A stretch of 64,000 nucleotides of DNA from Rhizobiales bacterium Y(2018) (GTDB lineage: Bacteria > Pseudomonadota > Alphaproteobacteria > Rhizobiales > Aestuariivirgaceae). Shown here piece by piece: positions 1 through 8,910 of this stretch. Under the pieces are notes generated by a model. It had not been told where the DNA came from. It did not search any database and saw only the letters and a list, made by a program, of their open reading frames with translations. How positions within the stretch are numbered: position 1 is the first letter of the stretch; each line of letters begins with the position of its first letter. The DNA lies in contig SCPD01000006.1 in assembly GCA_005502925.1 (NCBI GenBank), forward strand, positions 1 through 64,000. Reading direction: 5' to 3'. Position numbers and translations under genes: made by a program.

Positions 1-1396
1 GGGGAACCGCTGGGGGGGCCCGGGTCGGCGCAGGCTCAGGCGCGGCCAAAGCCGGGGTTGCCTCGATCGGCTCGGCCTCGGACGGCAGGGTTGGCGTGGC
101 GGCTGTCTGGCGCGGCAGCTGGTCGAATGGCACCTTCCATTCGGCGAAGCCGATCTCGCCGGTGACGGGGGAAATCGGCGTCCAATAGGGCGAGGCGGCG
201 CCGTCGATGACCCACATGGGATCGCTCGGCGCCCGGACCGCCCGGGCCAGCCATTCGCGCGCCCGGCCCTTGTCGCCGCGGCCTTCCTCGATCTCGGCCA
301 TCACGGCGCAGAAGCGCGCCTGGGACTCGCTGCCGAGCAAAGGCTCCAGCGCCTTGGCGGCATCGTCCCATTGGCGGGCCTCGGCGGCGGCACGGCCCAA
401 AGCGTAAGCGCCCTCGACGCCGCCGGAATAAGTGCCGATCAGCCGGCGCACCCGCTCATAGCGCTCCTGCGGCGGGCTGCTCAGGCGGGCATAGGCGTAT
501 GCCTCGGCGAGGTCGGGATGCGGGCTCAGGGCCCAGGTCTTCGACGCCACGCGCCAGGCCCGGCGCAAGGCATCGTCGGCGCCGTAAAGACGGGTGGCGA
601 CGGCGGCCGCCGGCACCAGCGACGGGTCGAGCTTGTGCGCATCGAGCGCCCAGCCAAGCGCCGCCTGGCGGTCGCTGGTCTCGGCGGCCAGCGCCTTGGC
701 GGCGAGCAGCACGGCTTTCAGGCGCTTCATCTTGTCGGCCGCCAGATGGCCGGCCTTGCGCTGCGTTTCGAGGGTGATGAGCGCCGCGTCCCAGTCGCGC
801 GCCTGCGACTGGATCGAAAGCAAAGCGGACGAGGCCCAGCCATGGGCGGCATTGAGCTTCAAGGCGCGCTCGGCATACCCCCTTGCGGCCGCGAGATCGC
901 CTGCCTGGCGGGCCTCCGAAAACAGGCCGCGCAGGCCGAGCGCCTCGGTCTGCGGCGATTTCAGCATCGCCTCGAAACCCTGGCGCACCTTGGTGCGGTC
1001 ACCCTTGAGCTGGGCCGCCTGCACTTCGAGCAGCCTGAGCAACGGCTCGTCGGTCAGCGATTTGGCGGCGATGGCGGCGAAGCGCTGGGCGCTCGCCCCG
1101 TCGCCGGCGCCCGCCGCGATGATGCCGCGCGACAGGCTCTCGTAACCGCGGCGCGCCTTGCGAAAACGGAAATAGCCGCCAATGGCGCCTGGCGTGCCGA
1201 TCAGGCGACGCAGCAGCCCGAGCAGGAACCACAAAGCGAGCACCGCGAAAATGAGGCCGGCAAGCCCCGCCAGTATCGATGTCTCGATCTCGCGATTGAG
1301 CCAGCGGATGACGATGGTGCCCGGACGGTCGGCGATCCAGGCGAAGCCCGCGGCGGCGGCGGCGAGCAGGACAAAACGGACGAGAAGTCGGATCAT
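1..1396 (-). CDS. hemY: HemY-type membrane TPR protein (3' end cut by window)
   Basis: The reading frame runs from an ATG at 1396 to the window edge without a stop, giving at least 465 residues, so the C-terminus is missing. Two hydrophobic segments lie at about residues 7-22 and 41-65. They are followed by a long alpha-helical, alanine-rich region with TPR-like repeats, the architecture of the HemY N-terminal family of inner-membrane proteins found with haem biosynthesis genes. The start overlaps the stop of the preceding mic60-like gene (ATGA), which implies translational coupling in a hemC-hemD-mic60-hemY operon. The exact role of alphaproteobacterial HemY is poorly defined; it is not the HemY protoporphyrinogen oxidase of Bacillus. 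Confidence 0.88.
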   Translation of the reverse strand, partial: MIRLLVRFVLLAAAAAGFAWIADRPGTIVIRWLNREIETSILAGLAGLIFAVLALWFLLGLLRRLIGTPGAIGGYFRFRKARRGYESLSRGIIAAGAGDGASAQRFAAIAAKSLTDEPLLRLLEVQAAQLKGDRTKVRQGFEAMLKSPQTEALGLRGLFSEARQAGDLAAARGYAERALKLNAAHGWASSALLSIQSQARDWDAALITLETQRKAGHLAADKMKRLKAVLLAAKALAAETSDRQAALGWALDAHKLDPSLVPAAAVATRLYGADDALRRAWRVASKTWALSPHPDLAEAYAYARLSSPPQERYERVRRLIGTYSGGVEGAYALGRAAAEARQWDDAAKALEPLLGSESQARFCAVMAEIEEGRGDKGRAREWLARAVRAPSDPMWVIDGAASPYWTPISPVTGEIGFAEWKVPFDQLPRQTAATPTLPSEAEPIEATPALAAPEPAPTRAPPAVP

Positions 1397-2523
1397 GGTG
1401 TGCCCGAAATGACGGCGGTAAGAGCTGCGCCGAGCTGCGCCATCGCGCTTTCGGTCTTGAGGCGCTGACGCGCCTGATCGCGCCATTGCGCGAGCTCAGG
1501 TGGCAGGTCGCCGCCCGGCTCCTCGAGGCGCGCAATGGCGGCGTTGAGATCGCCGCCTTTGGCGTCATTCGACGCGGCGCGCGCGAGATCGGCCCAGTCG
1601 AGCGTGTTGAGGTCGCGGATCTTCACCACCGTGCCGAACCAAGCCCAGAAGCCGCTCGCCTCGCCGCTGGTTTCGCCGGCGCCCGGTTTCGCAAGCCCCG
1701 GCAGCAAAGCTTCGAGTGCGGTGGCGAGCCCTTGCGGGTTTACGATGCCCGTCGCGGCATATGGCTGAAGGGCCGCGAGATCCTGATTTCCCGGCACATA
1801 GACGGCGACGCGGTCGAGCTCGTCCTTGAAGGGAAGGCCGCCGGCGAATTTCGCCTTGAGATCGGCGAGCGCCTGCGTCAGTTGCGCGAAATCCTGGCCG
1901 CCGCCGGTCGTCGTGGTAGTTGTGGTCGTGCCGCCGCCGCCCTCGCGCAAAGCGGTGACCGCCTGTTCGAGCTTGGCGACGCGTTCGGTGAGGGCGGTGA
2001 GCGCTTCCGGATCGGGCGTGCCGCCGCCACCGGTCGTCTGGCCGAGAGCGGCGATCGATTGGCGAAGCTCGGCCACCGCCTTGTCGAGATCGCCGAGGCG
2101 GGTCTCGACACTCGCTGCCGCATTGGTGCCGTCCTCGGCGCGTTTGGCCAGATCGGCCTTGAGTGTATCGAGATTGCCGCCGAGTACCTTGAGCTGATCA
2201 TTGACGGTGCGGTTGCCGGCTTCGAGCGTCGACAGGCGCTCGGCCATCGAGGAGGGTGGCCACAGATCGGAGACGAAAGCGCGATAGAACCAGGCGCCGA
2301 GCAGAACGGCGACGACGGCGGCGATGATGGCGGTGCGATGGCGCGACCAGAAGGAGGGCTGCTGCTGCTCAGGCTCGGGCGGCGGCGCAGGCGCGGGTTC
2401 CTCCGCCTGTTTCGGCGGCTCGCTGTCGCCGGTGTCGGTGGGCGGCGAAATGTCCTCGGCTTCGAGGTCGATGACGGGGTTCCGGGATTTCGAAACCTGC
2501 GATTCGCTTTCGATGCTGTTCAT
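1393..2523 (-). CDS. Mitofilin/Mic60-family inner membrane protein
   Basis: A protein of about 376 residues. It has a Pro/Glu-rich cytoplasmic N-terminus, one transmembrane helix near residues 64-84, a coiled-coil region with many Leu/Ala heptads, and a C-terminal alpha-helical domain. This is the layout of alphaproteobacterial Mic60 (COG4223), which is usually encoded between hemD and hemY as here. Family knowledge links Mic60 to intracytoplasmic membrane shaping and outer-membrane contacts. A Gly/Thr linker with eight consecutive Thr codons lies at 1906-1929. The start could be ATG 2523 or GTG 2529; a GAGATG Shine-Dalgarno-like motif fits the GTG slightly better. The stop overlaps the hemY start. 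Confidence 0.85.
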   Translation of the reverse strand: MNSIESESQVSKSRNPVIDLEAEDISPPTDTGDSEPPKQAEEPAPAPPPEPEQQQPSFWSRHRTAIIAAVVAVLLGAWFYRAFVSDLWPPSSMAERLSTLEAGNRTVNDQLKVLGGNLDTLKADLAKRAEDGTNAAASVETRLGDLDKAVAELRQSIAALGQTTGGGGTPDPEALTALTERVAKLEQAVTALREGGGGTTTTTTTTGGGQDFAQLTQALADLKAKFAGGLPFKDELDRVAVYVPGNQDLAALQPYAATGIVNPQGLATALEALLPGLAKPGAGETSGEASGFWAWFGTVVKIRDLNTLDWADLARAASNDAKGGDLNAAIARLEEPGGDLPPELAQWRDQARQRLKTESAMAQLGAALTAVISGTP

Positions 2524-2570
2524 CGGCACCCATTCATCTCGTGGTTGTAGTTACCATGCTATTCCAATCA

Positions 2571-3257
2571 TCAGGCGGGGCCAATGATTTCGAGAAGCGC
2601 GTCCTCCACCGGCCGCGCCGCCACCCGTCTGGCAAAGCCGTCGGGCAGAATCGCGGCTATATTCGCCGACAGGCAATAATGAACCATGACATCGGCCGGT
2701 ATAGAGTGACGTTTGGCGAGATCGAGCCAGATCCTGGCGGAACGTGGTGAATAGAGGAGAACGCCTTCCGCACTGGCCGCTTCCGGAGCAAGCCTCGCCG
2801 CGGGCTTCGCTTCATAGACGATGACGCGCCGCGTCGAGAGGCCGCCTGTCTCAAGCAAACCGGTGAAGTCGCTCGCCGTGTCGAGGCCCGAGAGATAGAG
2901 AACCGGTCCCGTTTTGGGATCGAGCGCGCCGACGATGTGGCGGGCGAGGCCGATGCCGTCGCCGCCCGCTTCGGTGATGTTCTTAAAACCCGCCTGACGC
3001 GCCGCCGCCGCCGATTGCGGACCCACCGCCATCACCGGCAGATGGCGCAGCCCGTCGAGAAGCTTGCTGCTTTCGAGACAGCGGATCGCATTGGCGCTGG
3101 TGAGCGCCAGGGCCTGATAAGGTTCTGTCGGAATCGCAATGTCGGCGCGCGGCGCGATGGTGAGCAGCGGTGATACGATCACCTGATGGCCGAGCGCTTC
3201 GAGCCGTCGTTCAAGCGTTTCGGCGTCCTCGAGCGGTCGCGTGACGAGCAGCCGCAT
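2571..3257 (-). CDS. hemD: Uroporphyrinogen-III synthase
   Basis: A 228-residue protein of the usual HemD length. It begins with the characteristic MRLLVTRP motif and has the two-domain Rossmann-like pattern (for example ALTSANAIRCL and VLYLSG). It cyclises and isomerises hydroxymethylbilane to uroporphyrinogen III in the cytoplasm. HemD proteins diverge greatly, so position directly after hemC (3 nt gap) is strong support. The gene is translated in the same operon as hemC upstream and mic60 and hemY downstream. Confidence 0.92.
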   Translation of the reverse strand: MRLLVTRPLEDAETLERRLEALGHQVIVSPLLTIAPRADIAIPTEPYQALALTSANAIRCLESSKLLDGLRHLPVMAVGPQSAAAARQAGFKNITEAGGDGIGLARHIVGALDPKTGPVLYLSGLDTASDFTGLLETGGLSTRRVIVYEAKPAARLAPEAASAEGVLLYSPRSARIWLDLAKRHSIPADVMVHYCLSANIAAILPDGFARRVAARPVEDALLEIIGPA

Positions 3258-3260
3258 GGC

Positions 3261-4187
3261 TCAGCTGAGGTGCAGCAGATTGCTGCCGCCCTTGGCTTTC
3301 ACTTCCTCGCCGGCCTCGCGGCCGAGACGCGCGGCATCGGCAACGGGGCCACTGCGTTCGGCTGTGAATGTCATGCGGCCGTCAAGGGTCAGCGCCTCGC
3401 CGCGGAAAGAGATCACGCCGTCCTTGATCGTCGCTTGGCCGGCGATCGGCGTGCGGCAGGAGCCGTCGAGGGTCGCGAGGAACGCGCGCTCGCAGATGAC
3501 GGCAATTTCGGTCGGCGTGTCGTTGACGGCGGCGAGCAGATCACGCATGCGCGTATCGTCCTCACGAATCTCGATGCCGATGGCGCCTTGCGCCACGGCG
3601 GGCAGCATCTCGTTTTCCGGTATCGGTGCGGTGATGCGGTGGCTTAGGCCCAGGCGATTGAGGCCGGCACAGGCGAGGAGGGTCGCCGCCACGTCGCCGC
3701 GGTCGAGCTTGGCGAGACGGGTTTCGACATTGCCGCGCAAATTGATGACAGTGATGTCGGGGCGCAGGCGTTTCAGCTGCGCGGCGCGGCGCACCGAGGC
3801 CGAGCCCACGGTGCAGGCTTGCGGCAGATCGGCGATGCGGCTGCAGAGATTGCTGATGAAAGCATCGCGCGCATCTTCGCGCGGAAGATAGGCGGCGATG
3901 GTGAGCGAGGCGGGGAGGGCCGCCGGCATGTCCTTCATCGAATGGACGGCGAGATCGACCGCGCCCGACAGCAGCGCTTCCTCGATCTCCTTGGTGAACA
4001 GGCCTTTGCCGCCGATCTCGCTCAACGGCCGGTCGCGGATGCGGTCGCCGGTGGTGGTGATGGCGACGATCTCGATTTCTTCGGGCGCGAAACCATGGGC
4101 CGCGGCGAGACGGGTCCGGGTCTCTTCCGCTTGGGCAAGGGCGAGTCTCGAGCCGCGCGTTCCGATCTTCAGGCGAGGTGTTTGCAA
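3261..4187 (-). CDS. hemC: Porphobilinogen deaminase (hydroxymethylbilane synthase)
   Basis: A 308-residue protein starting MQTPRLKIGTRGSRLALAQA, the standard HemC N-terminus. It polymerises four porphobilinogens to hydroxymethylbilane. The dipyrromethane cofactor cysteine is visible as Cys244 in LDGSCRTPIAGQ, and the motifs HSMKDMPA, VGSASVRRAAQL and INLRGNVETRLAKL are intact. It is first gene of the minus-strand haem operon and is divergent from tsaD; the shared upstream region holds a double-hairpin repeat. Confidence 0.97.
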   Translation of the reverse strand: MQTPRLKIGTRGSRLALAQAEETRTRLAAAHGFAPEEIEIVAITTTGDRIRDRPLSEIGGKGLFTKEIEEALLSGAVDLAVHSMKDMPAALPASLTIAAYLPREDARDAFISNLCSRIADLPQACTVGSASVRRAAQLKRLRPDITVINLRGNVETRLAKLDRGDVAATLLACAGLNRLGLSHRITAPIPENEMLPAVAQGAIGIEIREDDTRMRDLLAAVNDTPTEIAVICERAFLATLDGSCRTPIAGQATIKDGVISFRGEALTLDGRMTFTAERSGPVADAARLGREAGEEVKAKGGSNLLHLS

Positions 4188-4203
4188 GTCAGCTCCGCAG
4201 GGT

Positions 4204-4300
4204 GCTAAAGCGTCATGGCCGATTTCGGCCTCTACGCTTTATCTCTTTGTTTGTGCATGATCTTTCCGGAATAACCATACCCGTTTTTCGAGATCATGCT
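4204..4300. repeat. Double-hairpin intergenic repeat of rhizobial type
   Basis: Two consecutive palindromes fill the gap between the divergent hemC and tsaD genes. The first pairs TAAAGCGT (4206-4213) with ACGCTTTA (4234-4241) and contains an inner GGCCGA/TCGGCC stem (4217-4230). The second pairs GCATGATCT (4255-4263) with AGATCATGC (4291-4299). The second hairpin and its AT-rich flank resemble a very abundant intergenic palindrome of Hyphomicrobiales genomes, as I recall it. Copy number elsewhere in this genome cannot be seen from the window. Confidence 0.75.
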
Positions 4301-4349
4301 ATATCACGGCTCCTCTTAATCTCTTACGCGCGAAACGTCATTGGCATTC

Positions 4350-5435
4350 ATGGCCGCACCGGACCAGACCATTCTCGGCATCGAAACCTCCTGCGACGAA
4401 ACCGCGGCGGCGCTGGTGCGCCGTCATGCGGACGGATCTGGCGAGATTCTGGCCAATATCGTGCTGTCGCAGATCAAGGATCATGCGCCCTATGGCGGCG
4501 TGGTGCCGGAAATCGCGGCGCGCGCCCATGCCCGCCATCTCGATCGGCTGATTGCCGAGGCGTTGTCTCAGGCGAATGTGCGCCTCGCGGATATCGACGG
4601 CATTGCCGCCACCGCCGGGCCCGGGCTGATCGGCGGGCTCCTGGTCGGACTCACCACCGCCAAGGCGCTGGCGCTCGCCACCGATAAGCCGCTCGCCGCC
4701 ATCAACCATCTCGAGGCCCATGCGCTGACGCCACGGCTCTTAGGCTCAGTCGAATTCCCCTATCTGCTGCTCCTCATCTCGGGCGGCCATACCCAGATCC
4801 AGATCGTCGAAGGGGTAGGGCGCTATCGCCGCATCGGCACCACCATCGACGATGCGCTGGGCGAGGCCTTCGACAAGACAGCCAAGCTTCTGGGGCTTCC
4901 CTATCCGGGCGGGCCCAAGGTCGAGGAGCTGTCGCGCCAGGGCAATCCGAAACGCTTCGACTTTCCGCGTCCGCTCAAAGGCCGCGAGGGCTGCAATTTC
5001 TCCTTCTCCGGCCTCAAGACGGCGGTGCGCGAGGCGGTCGATGATTTGCGTCCGCTCGGTGAGAAGGACATTGCCGATATCTGCGCCAGCTTCGAAGCCG
5101 CTGTCGCCGAGACGATGCGCGACCGGCTCGGCCGGGCGCTGATGTTTTTCAAGGATACCTTCCCGGAGGTGCGCAAGCCGGTGCTGGTGGTGGCGGGCGG
5201 CGTCGCCGCCAACCGCACGCTGAAGGCCGCCTTCGAAGAAGTCTGCAAGCGTGGCGGCTTCAGCCTGCTGGTGCCGCCTGCTCATCTGTGTACGGACAAT
5301 GCCGCGATGGTGGCCTGGGCCGGTGCCGAGCGCCTGGCGATTGGTCTTGCCGATCCTCTCGATGCGCCGGCGAAAGCGCGCTGGCCGCTCGATCCCGACG
5401 CCAAACGCCTTACCGGCGCCGGGGTGAAGGCATGA
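4350..5435 (+). CDS. tsaD: tRNA N6-adenosine threonylcarbamoyltransferase
   Basis: A 361-residue protein of the Kae1/TsaD/Qri7 family, which transfers threonylcarbamoyl to A37 of ANN-decoding tRNAs together with TsaB, TsaE and TsaC. The ASKHA fold signature is intact: [16 protein letters not shown] at the N-terminus, the iron-binding HLEAH (His120, His124), LISGGHTQ, and GGVAANRTL near the C-terminus. An in-frame TTG lies 9 nt upstream at 4341, but ATG 4350 is the more usual start. The stop overlaps the gpsA start (ATGA). It leads a five-gene plus-strand run. Confidence 0.96.
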   Translation: MAAPDQTILGIETSCDETAAALVRRHADGSGEILANIVLSQIKDHAPYGGVVPEIAARAHARHLDRLIAEALSQANVRLADIDGIAATAGPGLIGGLLVGLTTAKALALATDKPLAAINHLEAHALTPRLLGSVEFPYLLLLISGGHTQIQIVEGVGRYRRIGTTIDDALGEAFDKTAKLLGLPYPGGPKVEELSRQGNPKRFDFPRPLKGREGCNFSFSGLKTAVREAVDDLRPLGEKDIADICASFEAAVAETMRDRLGRALMFFKDTFPEVRKPVLVVAGGVAANRTLKAAFEEVCKRGGFSLLVPPAHLCTDNAAMVAWAGAERLAIGLADPLDAPAKARWPLDPDAKRLTGAGVKA

Positions 5436-6421
5436 GCCGCATCGGAATTCTGGGCGCCGGCGCCTGGGGCCTGGCGCTCGCCAGCGTCGCCGAACGCGCC
5501 GGCCATGAGGTGATCGTCTGGGCGCGCAATCCTGAGACGGCGGCGCTCATCAACGAAACGCACCGGCTCGAAAAACGCCTCCCCGGCATAGAATTCGGTG
5601 CGAGGCTGCGCGCCACCAGCATTCCGTCCGATCTCTCCCGCTCCGAGGCGGTGCTGGCGGTGGTGCCGGCGCAGGTGCTGCGCGCCGTGCTGGCGCAATT
5701 CTCCGACCTCAAGGCGCCGGTCGTCCTGTGCGCCAAGGGCATCGAGGCCGAGACCGGCTTGCTGATGAACGAAGTTTTGGGGCAATGCCTGGCCGACGTG
5801 CCGGGCATGATCCTGTCGGGACCGAGCTTCGCGGCGGATGTCGCGCGCGGACTGCCGACCGCGGTGACGCTGGCAGCGCCGGATCTGCGTCTCGCCAAGG
5901 ACTGGGCCGCCGCCTTGAGCCTCCCCACTTTTCGTATCTATCCGTCGGATGATCCACGCGGCGTCGAGCTGGGCGGGGCCGTGAAAAACGTGCTGGCGAT
6001 CGCCTGCGGCATCGCCGCCGGCAAGAATCTGGGCGACAGTGCGCGTGCCGCGCTCACCACGCGTGCCTTCGCCGAGCTCACCCGCTTCGGCAAGGCGCTG
6101 GGCGGGAGCCCTGAGACATTGACAGGCCTCTCGGGGCTCGGAGACCTCCTGCTCACCTGCTCGAGCCGGCAGTCGCGCAATTATTCCTTCGGCCTCGCTT
6201 TGGGTGCCGGCAAGAGTGCCGCCGAAGCGCTCGCCGAAGCCAAGGGAACCGTCGAAGGCATCGCCACGGCCCGCATCGTCGCGAAGCTGGCGCGTGAGCA
6301 GAATATCGACATGCCGATCTCGGTCGCGGTCGCAGCGGTCATTGACGGCGGCTCCGATCCTGAGACAGAAATCGCCAGACTGCTCGCCCGTCCCGTCAAT
6401 CCTGAATTCCACAGAGGGTAG
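5432..6421 (+). CDS. gpsA: Glycerol-3-phosphate dehydrogenase [NAD(P)+]
   Basis: A 329-residue protein, normal for GpsA, which reduces dihydroxyacetone phosphate to sn-glycerol-3-phosphate for phospholipid synthesis. The N-terminal Rossmann motif is GAGAWG (residues 8-13). The substrate-binding section [11 protein letters not shown] and the downstream [13 protein letters not shown] are diagnostic, with [17 protein letters not shown] in between. The start at 5432 overlaps the tsaD stop by 4 nt; a longer frame upstream would lie inside tsaD and has no family support. Confidence 0.96.
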   Translation: MSRIGILGAGAWGLALASVAERAGHEVIVWARNPETAALINETHRLEKRLPGIEFGARLRATSIPSDLSRSEAVLAVVPAQVLRAVLAQFSDLKAPVVLCAKGIEAETGLLMNEVLGQCLADVPGMILSGPSFAADVARGLPTAVTLAAPDLRLAKDWAAALSLPTFRIYPSDDPRGVELGGAVKNVLAIACGIAAGKNLGDSARAALTTRAFAELTRFGKALGGSPETLTGLSGLGDLLLTCSSRQSRNYSFGLALGAGKSAAEALAEAKGTVEGIATARIVAKLAREQNIDMPISVAVAAVIDGGSDPETEIARLLARPVNPEFHRG

Positions 6422-6424
6422 AAG

Positions 6425-6715
6425 ATGCTGTACGCCTTGATCTGCACGGACAAGCCCAATTCGGTCGATTTGCGCATGAAGGAGCGGCCCGGCCATATTG
6501 ATTATCTGAACGGCCTCGGCACTGCGCTCAAAGCGGCGGGGCCTTTCACCGATGAGGCGGGAAGCCCGATCGGCTCGCTCGTCATCGTCGAGGCGAAGGA
6601 TCGCGCCGGCGCCGAGGAGATCGCCAAGAACGATCCTTATGCGAAGGCCGGCCTCTTCGCCGCCGTCGAGATCCGGGCGTGGAAATGGGGTCTCAAAAAT
6701 CCGGAGGACAAATAA
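6425..6715 (+). CDS. YciI family protein
   Basis: A 96-residue single-domain protein with the ferredoxin-like YciI pattern: MLYALICTDKP, an RPGHIDYLNGL helix carrying the conserved His, GSLVIVEAKDRAGAEEIAKNDPY, and a C-terminal beta strand. The conserved His-Asp pair is shared by the family, but substrates are largely unknown. It starts 3 nt after gpsA, and its stop overlaps the next start (TAATG). The gpsA-YciI-EVE neighbourhood is familiar from alphaproteobacteria. Confidence 0.88.
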   Translation: MLYALICTDKPNSVDLRMKERPGHIDYLNGLGTALKAAGPFTDEAGSPIGSLVIVEAKDRAGAEEIAKNDPYAKAGLFAAVEIRAWKWGLKNPEDK

Positions 6716-7137
6716 TGGCTTACTGGCTGTTCAAATCGGAACCCGATTCCTGGTCGTGGGACCAGCAGAAGAAAGCCGGCGCCAAGGGCACCGAATGGAC
6801 CGGCGTGCGCAATTTCCAGGCGCGCAACAACATGAAGGCGATGAAGCTCGGCGACAAGGGCTTCTTCTATCATTCCAATGAGGGCAAGGAGATCGTCGGC
6901 ATCGTCGAGGTGGCGAAGCTCGCCCATCCCGATTCGACCGCCAAGGAAGGCAATTGGGAATGCGTCGACATCCGCGCCGTCACCGATGTGCCGAAGCCGG
7001 TGACGCTCGACTACATCAAGACCGACAAGCGGCTGAAGGACATGGTGCTGGTCAACAATTCGCGCCTGTCGGTGCAGCCGGTGTCGGCCGAGGAATGGAA
7101 GATGATCTGCGACCTGGGCGGCGTGAAGAAAGCGTAA
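6715..7137 (+). CDS. EVE domain-containing protein
   Basis: A 140-residue protein made entirely of an EVE (PUA-like) domain, which binds modified bases in RNA or DNA in characterised relatives. Typical elements are YWLFKSEPDSWSWD, WTGVRNFQARNNM, MKLGDKGFFYHSNEGKEIVG and a conserved DYIK section. The start chosen overlaps the YciI stop by 1 nt; a 12-residue upstream extension would lie inside the previous gene. Isolated EVE proteins like this one are probably housekeeping rather than part of a restriction system, and nothing nearby suggests defence. Confidence 0.92.
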   Translation: MAYWLFKSEPDSWSWDQQKKAGAKGTEWTGVRNFQARNNMKAMKLGDKGFFYHSNEGKEIVGIVEVAKLAHPDSTAKEGNWECVDIRAVTDVPKPVTLDYIKTDKRLKDMVLVNNSRLSVQPVSAEEWKMICDLGGVKKA

Positions 7138-7138
7138 A

Positions 7139-7789
7139 TTGCTGAAGCTCGTCGATCACCCGGAATTCATCCGGCAGAATACCAGCCTCATGGCGCCGCC
7201 TCTGGTTCCGGAAGTCGTGCTGCATCTCGCGCACGAAGCGGTGCCGATCTGGCAGAAGACCGAAGAGGAGCTGGGCGAGATCGGCCTGCCACCGCCTTTC
7301 TGGGCTTTCGCCTGGGCCGGCGGACAGGCGCTGGCGCGGTATGTGCTCGATCATCCGGCGCTCGTCGCGGGTAAGACCGTGCTCGATCTCGCGACGGGAT
7401 CAGGCCTTGTCGGCATCGCGGCGAAGAAGGCCGGCGCACGATCCGTGCTCGCCGCCGATATCGATCTCTTCGCCACCGCGGCGGCGCGGCTCAATGCGCA
7501 GGCCAATGATGTCGCGCTCGACATCACGGATGATGATCTGCTCCAGAACGAGCCCGGTCGTTTCGATGTGATCCTGGTCGGTGATCTCTTCTATGAGAAG
7601 GATCTCGCGGCGCGCGTCCATGCCTGGCTGAAGCAGGGGCAAGCGCAGGGCGCCCTGGTGCTGATCGGCGATCCCGGACGATCCTATCTGCCGAAATCAG
7701 CGCTCATACATGTGATCGACTACAATGTACCCGTAACGCGCGAGCTCGAGGATTCGGAGATAAAACGCACTGCAGTGTGGCGGGTGTAG
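7139..7789 (+). CDS. Class I SAM methyltransferase, ETF-beta lysine methyltransferase-like
   Basis: A 216-residue protein with motif I VLDLATGSGLVGIAAKKAGA, an acidic motif II (AADID) and the post-motif RFDVILVGDLFYEKDLA, typical of Methyltransf_16 family protein lysine methyltransferases. The N-terminal FIRQNTSLMAPPLVPE section matches bacterial homologues of ETF-beta methyltransferase, so translation must begin before the first ATG (residue 18). The only canonical start is TTG at 7139, 1 nt after the EVE stop codon. Substrate assignment rests on family resemblance only. Confidence 0.82.
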   Translation: MLKLVDHPEFIRQNTSLMAPPLVPEVVLHLAHEAVPIWQKTEEELGEIGLPPPFWAFAWAGGQALARYVLDHPALVAGKTVLDLATGSGLVGIAAKKAGARSVLAADIDLFATAAARLNAQANDVALDITDDDLLQNEPGRFDVILVGDLFYEKDLAARVHAWLKQGQAQGALVLIGDPGRSYLPKSALIHVIDYNVPVTRELEDSEIKRTAVWRV

Positions 7790-7799
7790 AACACCCGTA

Positions 7800-7972
7800 T
7801 CCCTCTCCTGTTTTTCCCTTCGCCCGTTGCGAAGCAATGGGAGAAGGTGGCCGAAGGCCGGATGAGGGCTCTTAATCTTCTCACCCACTTCGGCCGTCAG
7901 GAAGAGCCCCTCATCCGCCCTGTCGGGCCCCCTCTCCCATCCTGCGGGCTGGAGAGGGGGAAACATGGAGAG
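7800..7972. repeat. Imperfect palindromic intergenic repeat
   Basis: The gap between the convergent methyltransferase and EamA genes is filled by a structured element. GGATGAGGGCTCTT (7860-7873) pairs with AAGAGCCCCTCATCC (7902-7916) apart from one extra C. Outer CTCTCC/GGAGAG-type arms flank it. GAAGG, GGCCGAAGGCC and GCCCGTTGCGAAGC sub-motifs resemble repeat modules seen in many rhizobial intergenic regions. It may double as a bidirectional terminator between the two convergent genes. Confidence 0.65.
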
Positions 7973-8034
7973 GCCACCGCATAACCGTTTTTCGCGATTT
8001 TCTCTGTTTCTACCCTGTATCCGTCGGGGGCGTA

Positions 8035-8910
8035 TTACATCGCGACCCTCTGCGTGCTGTTGTTGAGCCACAGCGCGCCCATCAATATCGCCAGGCTCAG
8101 CCAGATCCACGCATCGGCCGGCCTGCCGAAGATCACGATCGCCCACAGCACCGCCGCCGGCGTCGACACATAGATGGCCTGGATCGTGTAGAGAGCGCCC
8201 TTGTCGCGGATCAGCGTGAAGAAGGCGATGCGCTCGACGATCCACAGCGCCGACGCGGCAAGCGCCGTCCAGTAGGCGAAAAGCGGTGGCGTCGCGCCGC
8301 TCCAGGGCGGTGCCAGGACCAGCATGAAGGGAATGGCGAGGAGGCCCGAAAATACCGATTCGAGCGCCCCCACCGTCAAGGTGTCGGCCTTTTTCGGCCA
8401 GTATTCGGCGGCGAAGGAATTATAGGCGCTGTAGATGATCGGCACGATGAAGGCGGCGGCGAGCCACCAGGAGATGATCCCTTCCGCGCCATGGTCGCGG
8501 GTCAGGATGAGGACGGCGCTCGACAGGAAGCCGAGCATGAGGGCGCCGATGCGGCGCGGATGGGCGCGTTCGCGCCGCCGGACGAGCGCCAGGATGTAGT
8601 TCCAGAACGGGGCTGTCGATACGACCAGGGCATATTCGGTCGCCGGCACATGGCGCGAGAAAAAGAGGCTTAAGGAAAACGGGACATTGAGGAGCGCCGC
8701 GCAGCCCAGACCGTAGAACAAGGTCTCGCGGGTCAGCATGAGCCGGCCCCGCATCCAGGGCACGACCGCCAGGGCCGCGCCGACGATGAGCCCGGTATAG
8801 ACGATGATATGGCTGACCGGCAGCCCCGCCTCGCCCATCAGCTTGTAGAAGGAGGGCGTGAGGCCCCAGAAGCAGCCGAGAACGAGGAACCAGAGGAGAT
8901 GGACGGGCAT
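8035..8910 (-). CDS. EamA-family (DMT superfamily) transporter
   Basis: A 291-residue hydrophobic protein with about ten transmembrane helices arranged as two repeats of five, the layout of DMT/EamA metabolite exporters. The first helix pair reads LLWFLVLGCFWGLTPSFYKL, and the second repeat ends with a SLAILMGALWLNN helix. The substrate is not predictable from sequence. It stands alone, convergent with the upstream methyltransferase and divergent from acs. Confidence 0.88.
   Translation of the reverse strand: MPVHLLWFLVLGCFWGLTPSFYKLMGEAGLPVSHIIVYTGLIVGAALAVVPWMRGRLMLTRETLFYGLGCAALLNVPFSLSLFFSRHVPATEYALVVSTAPFWNYILALVRRRERAHPRRIGALMLGFLSSAVLILTRDHGAEGIISWWLAAAFIVPIIYSAYNSFAAEYWPKKADTLTVGALESVFSGLLAIPFMLVLAPPWSGATPPLFAYWTALAASALWIVERIAFFTLIRDKGALYTIQAIYVSTPAAVLWAIVIFGRPADAWIWLSLAILMGALWLNNSTQRVAM

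Noticed and set aside
371-1468. A 365-codon plus-strand open frame near the left edge
   Set aside because: It lies opposite the HemY gene, which is open through the window edge and has two membrane helices and conserved context.
4204-4300. A riboswitch or small RNA upstream of tsaD
   Set aside because: The hairpins are strong but symmetric and resemble a dispersed repeat. No riboswitch consensus was recognised.
6715-7137. EVE protein as part of a defence system
   Set aside because: The neighbours are tsaD, gpsA and YciI, and no restriction, nuclease or phage gene is near.
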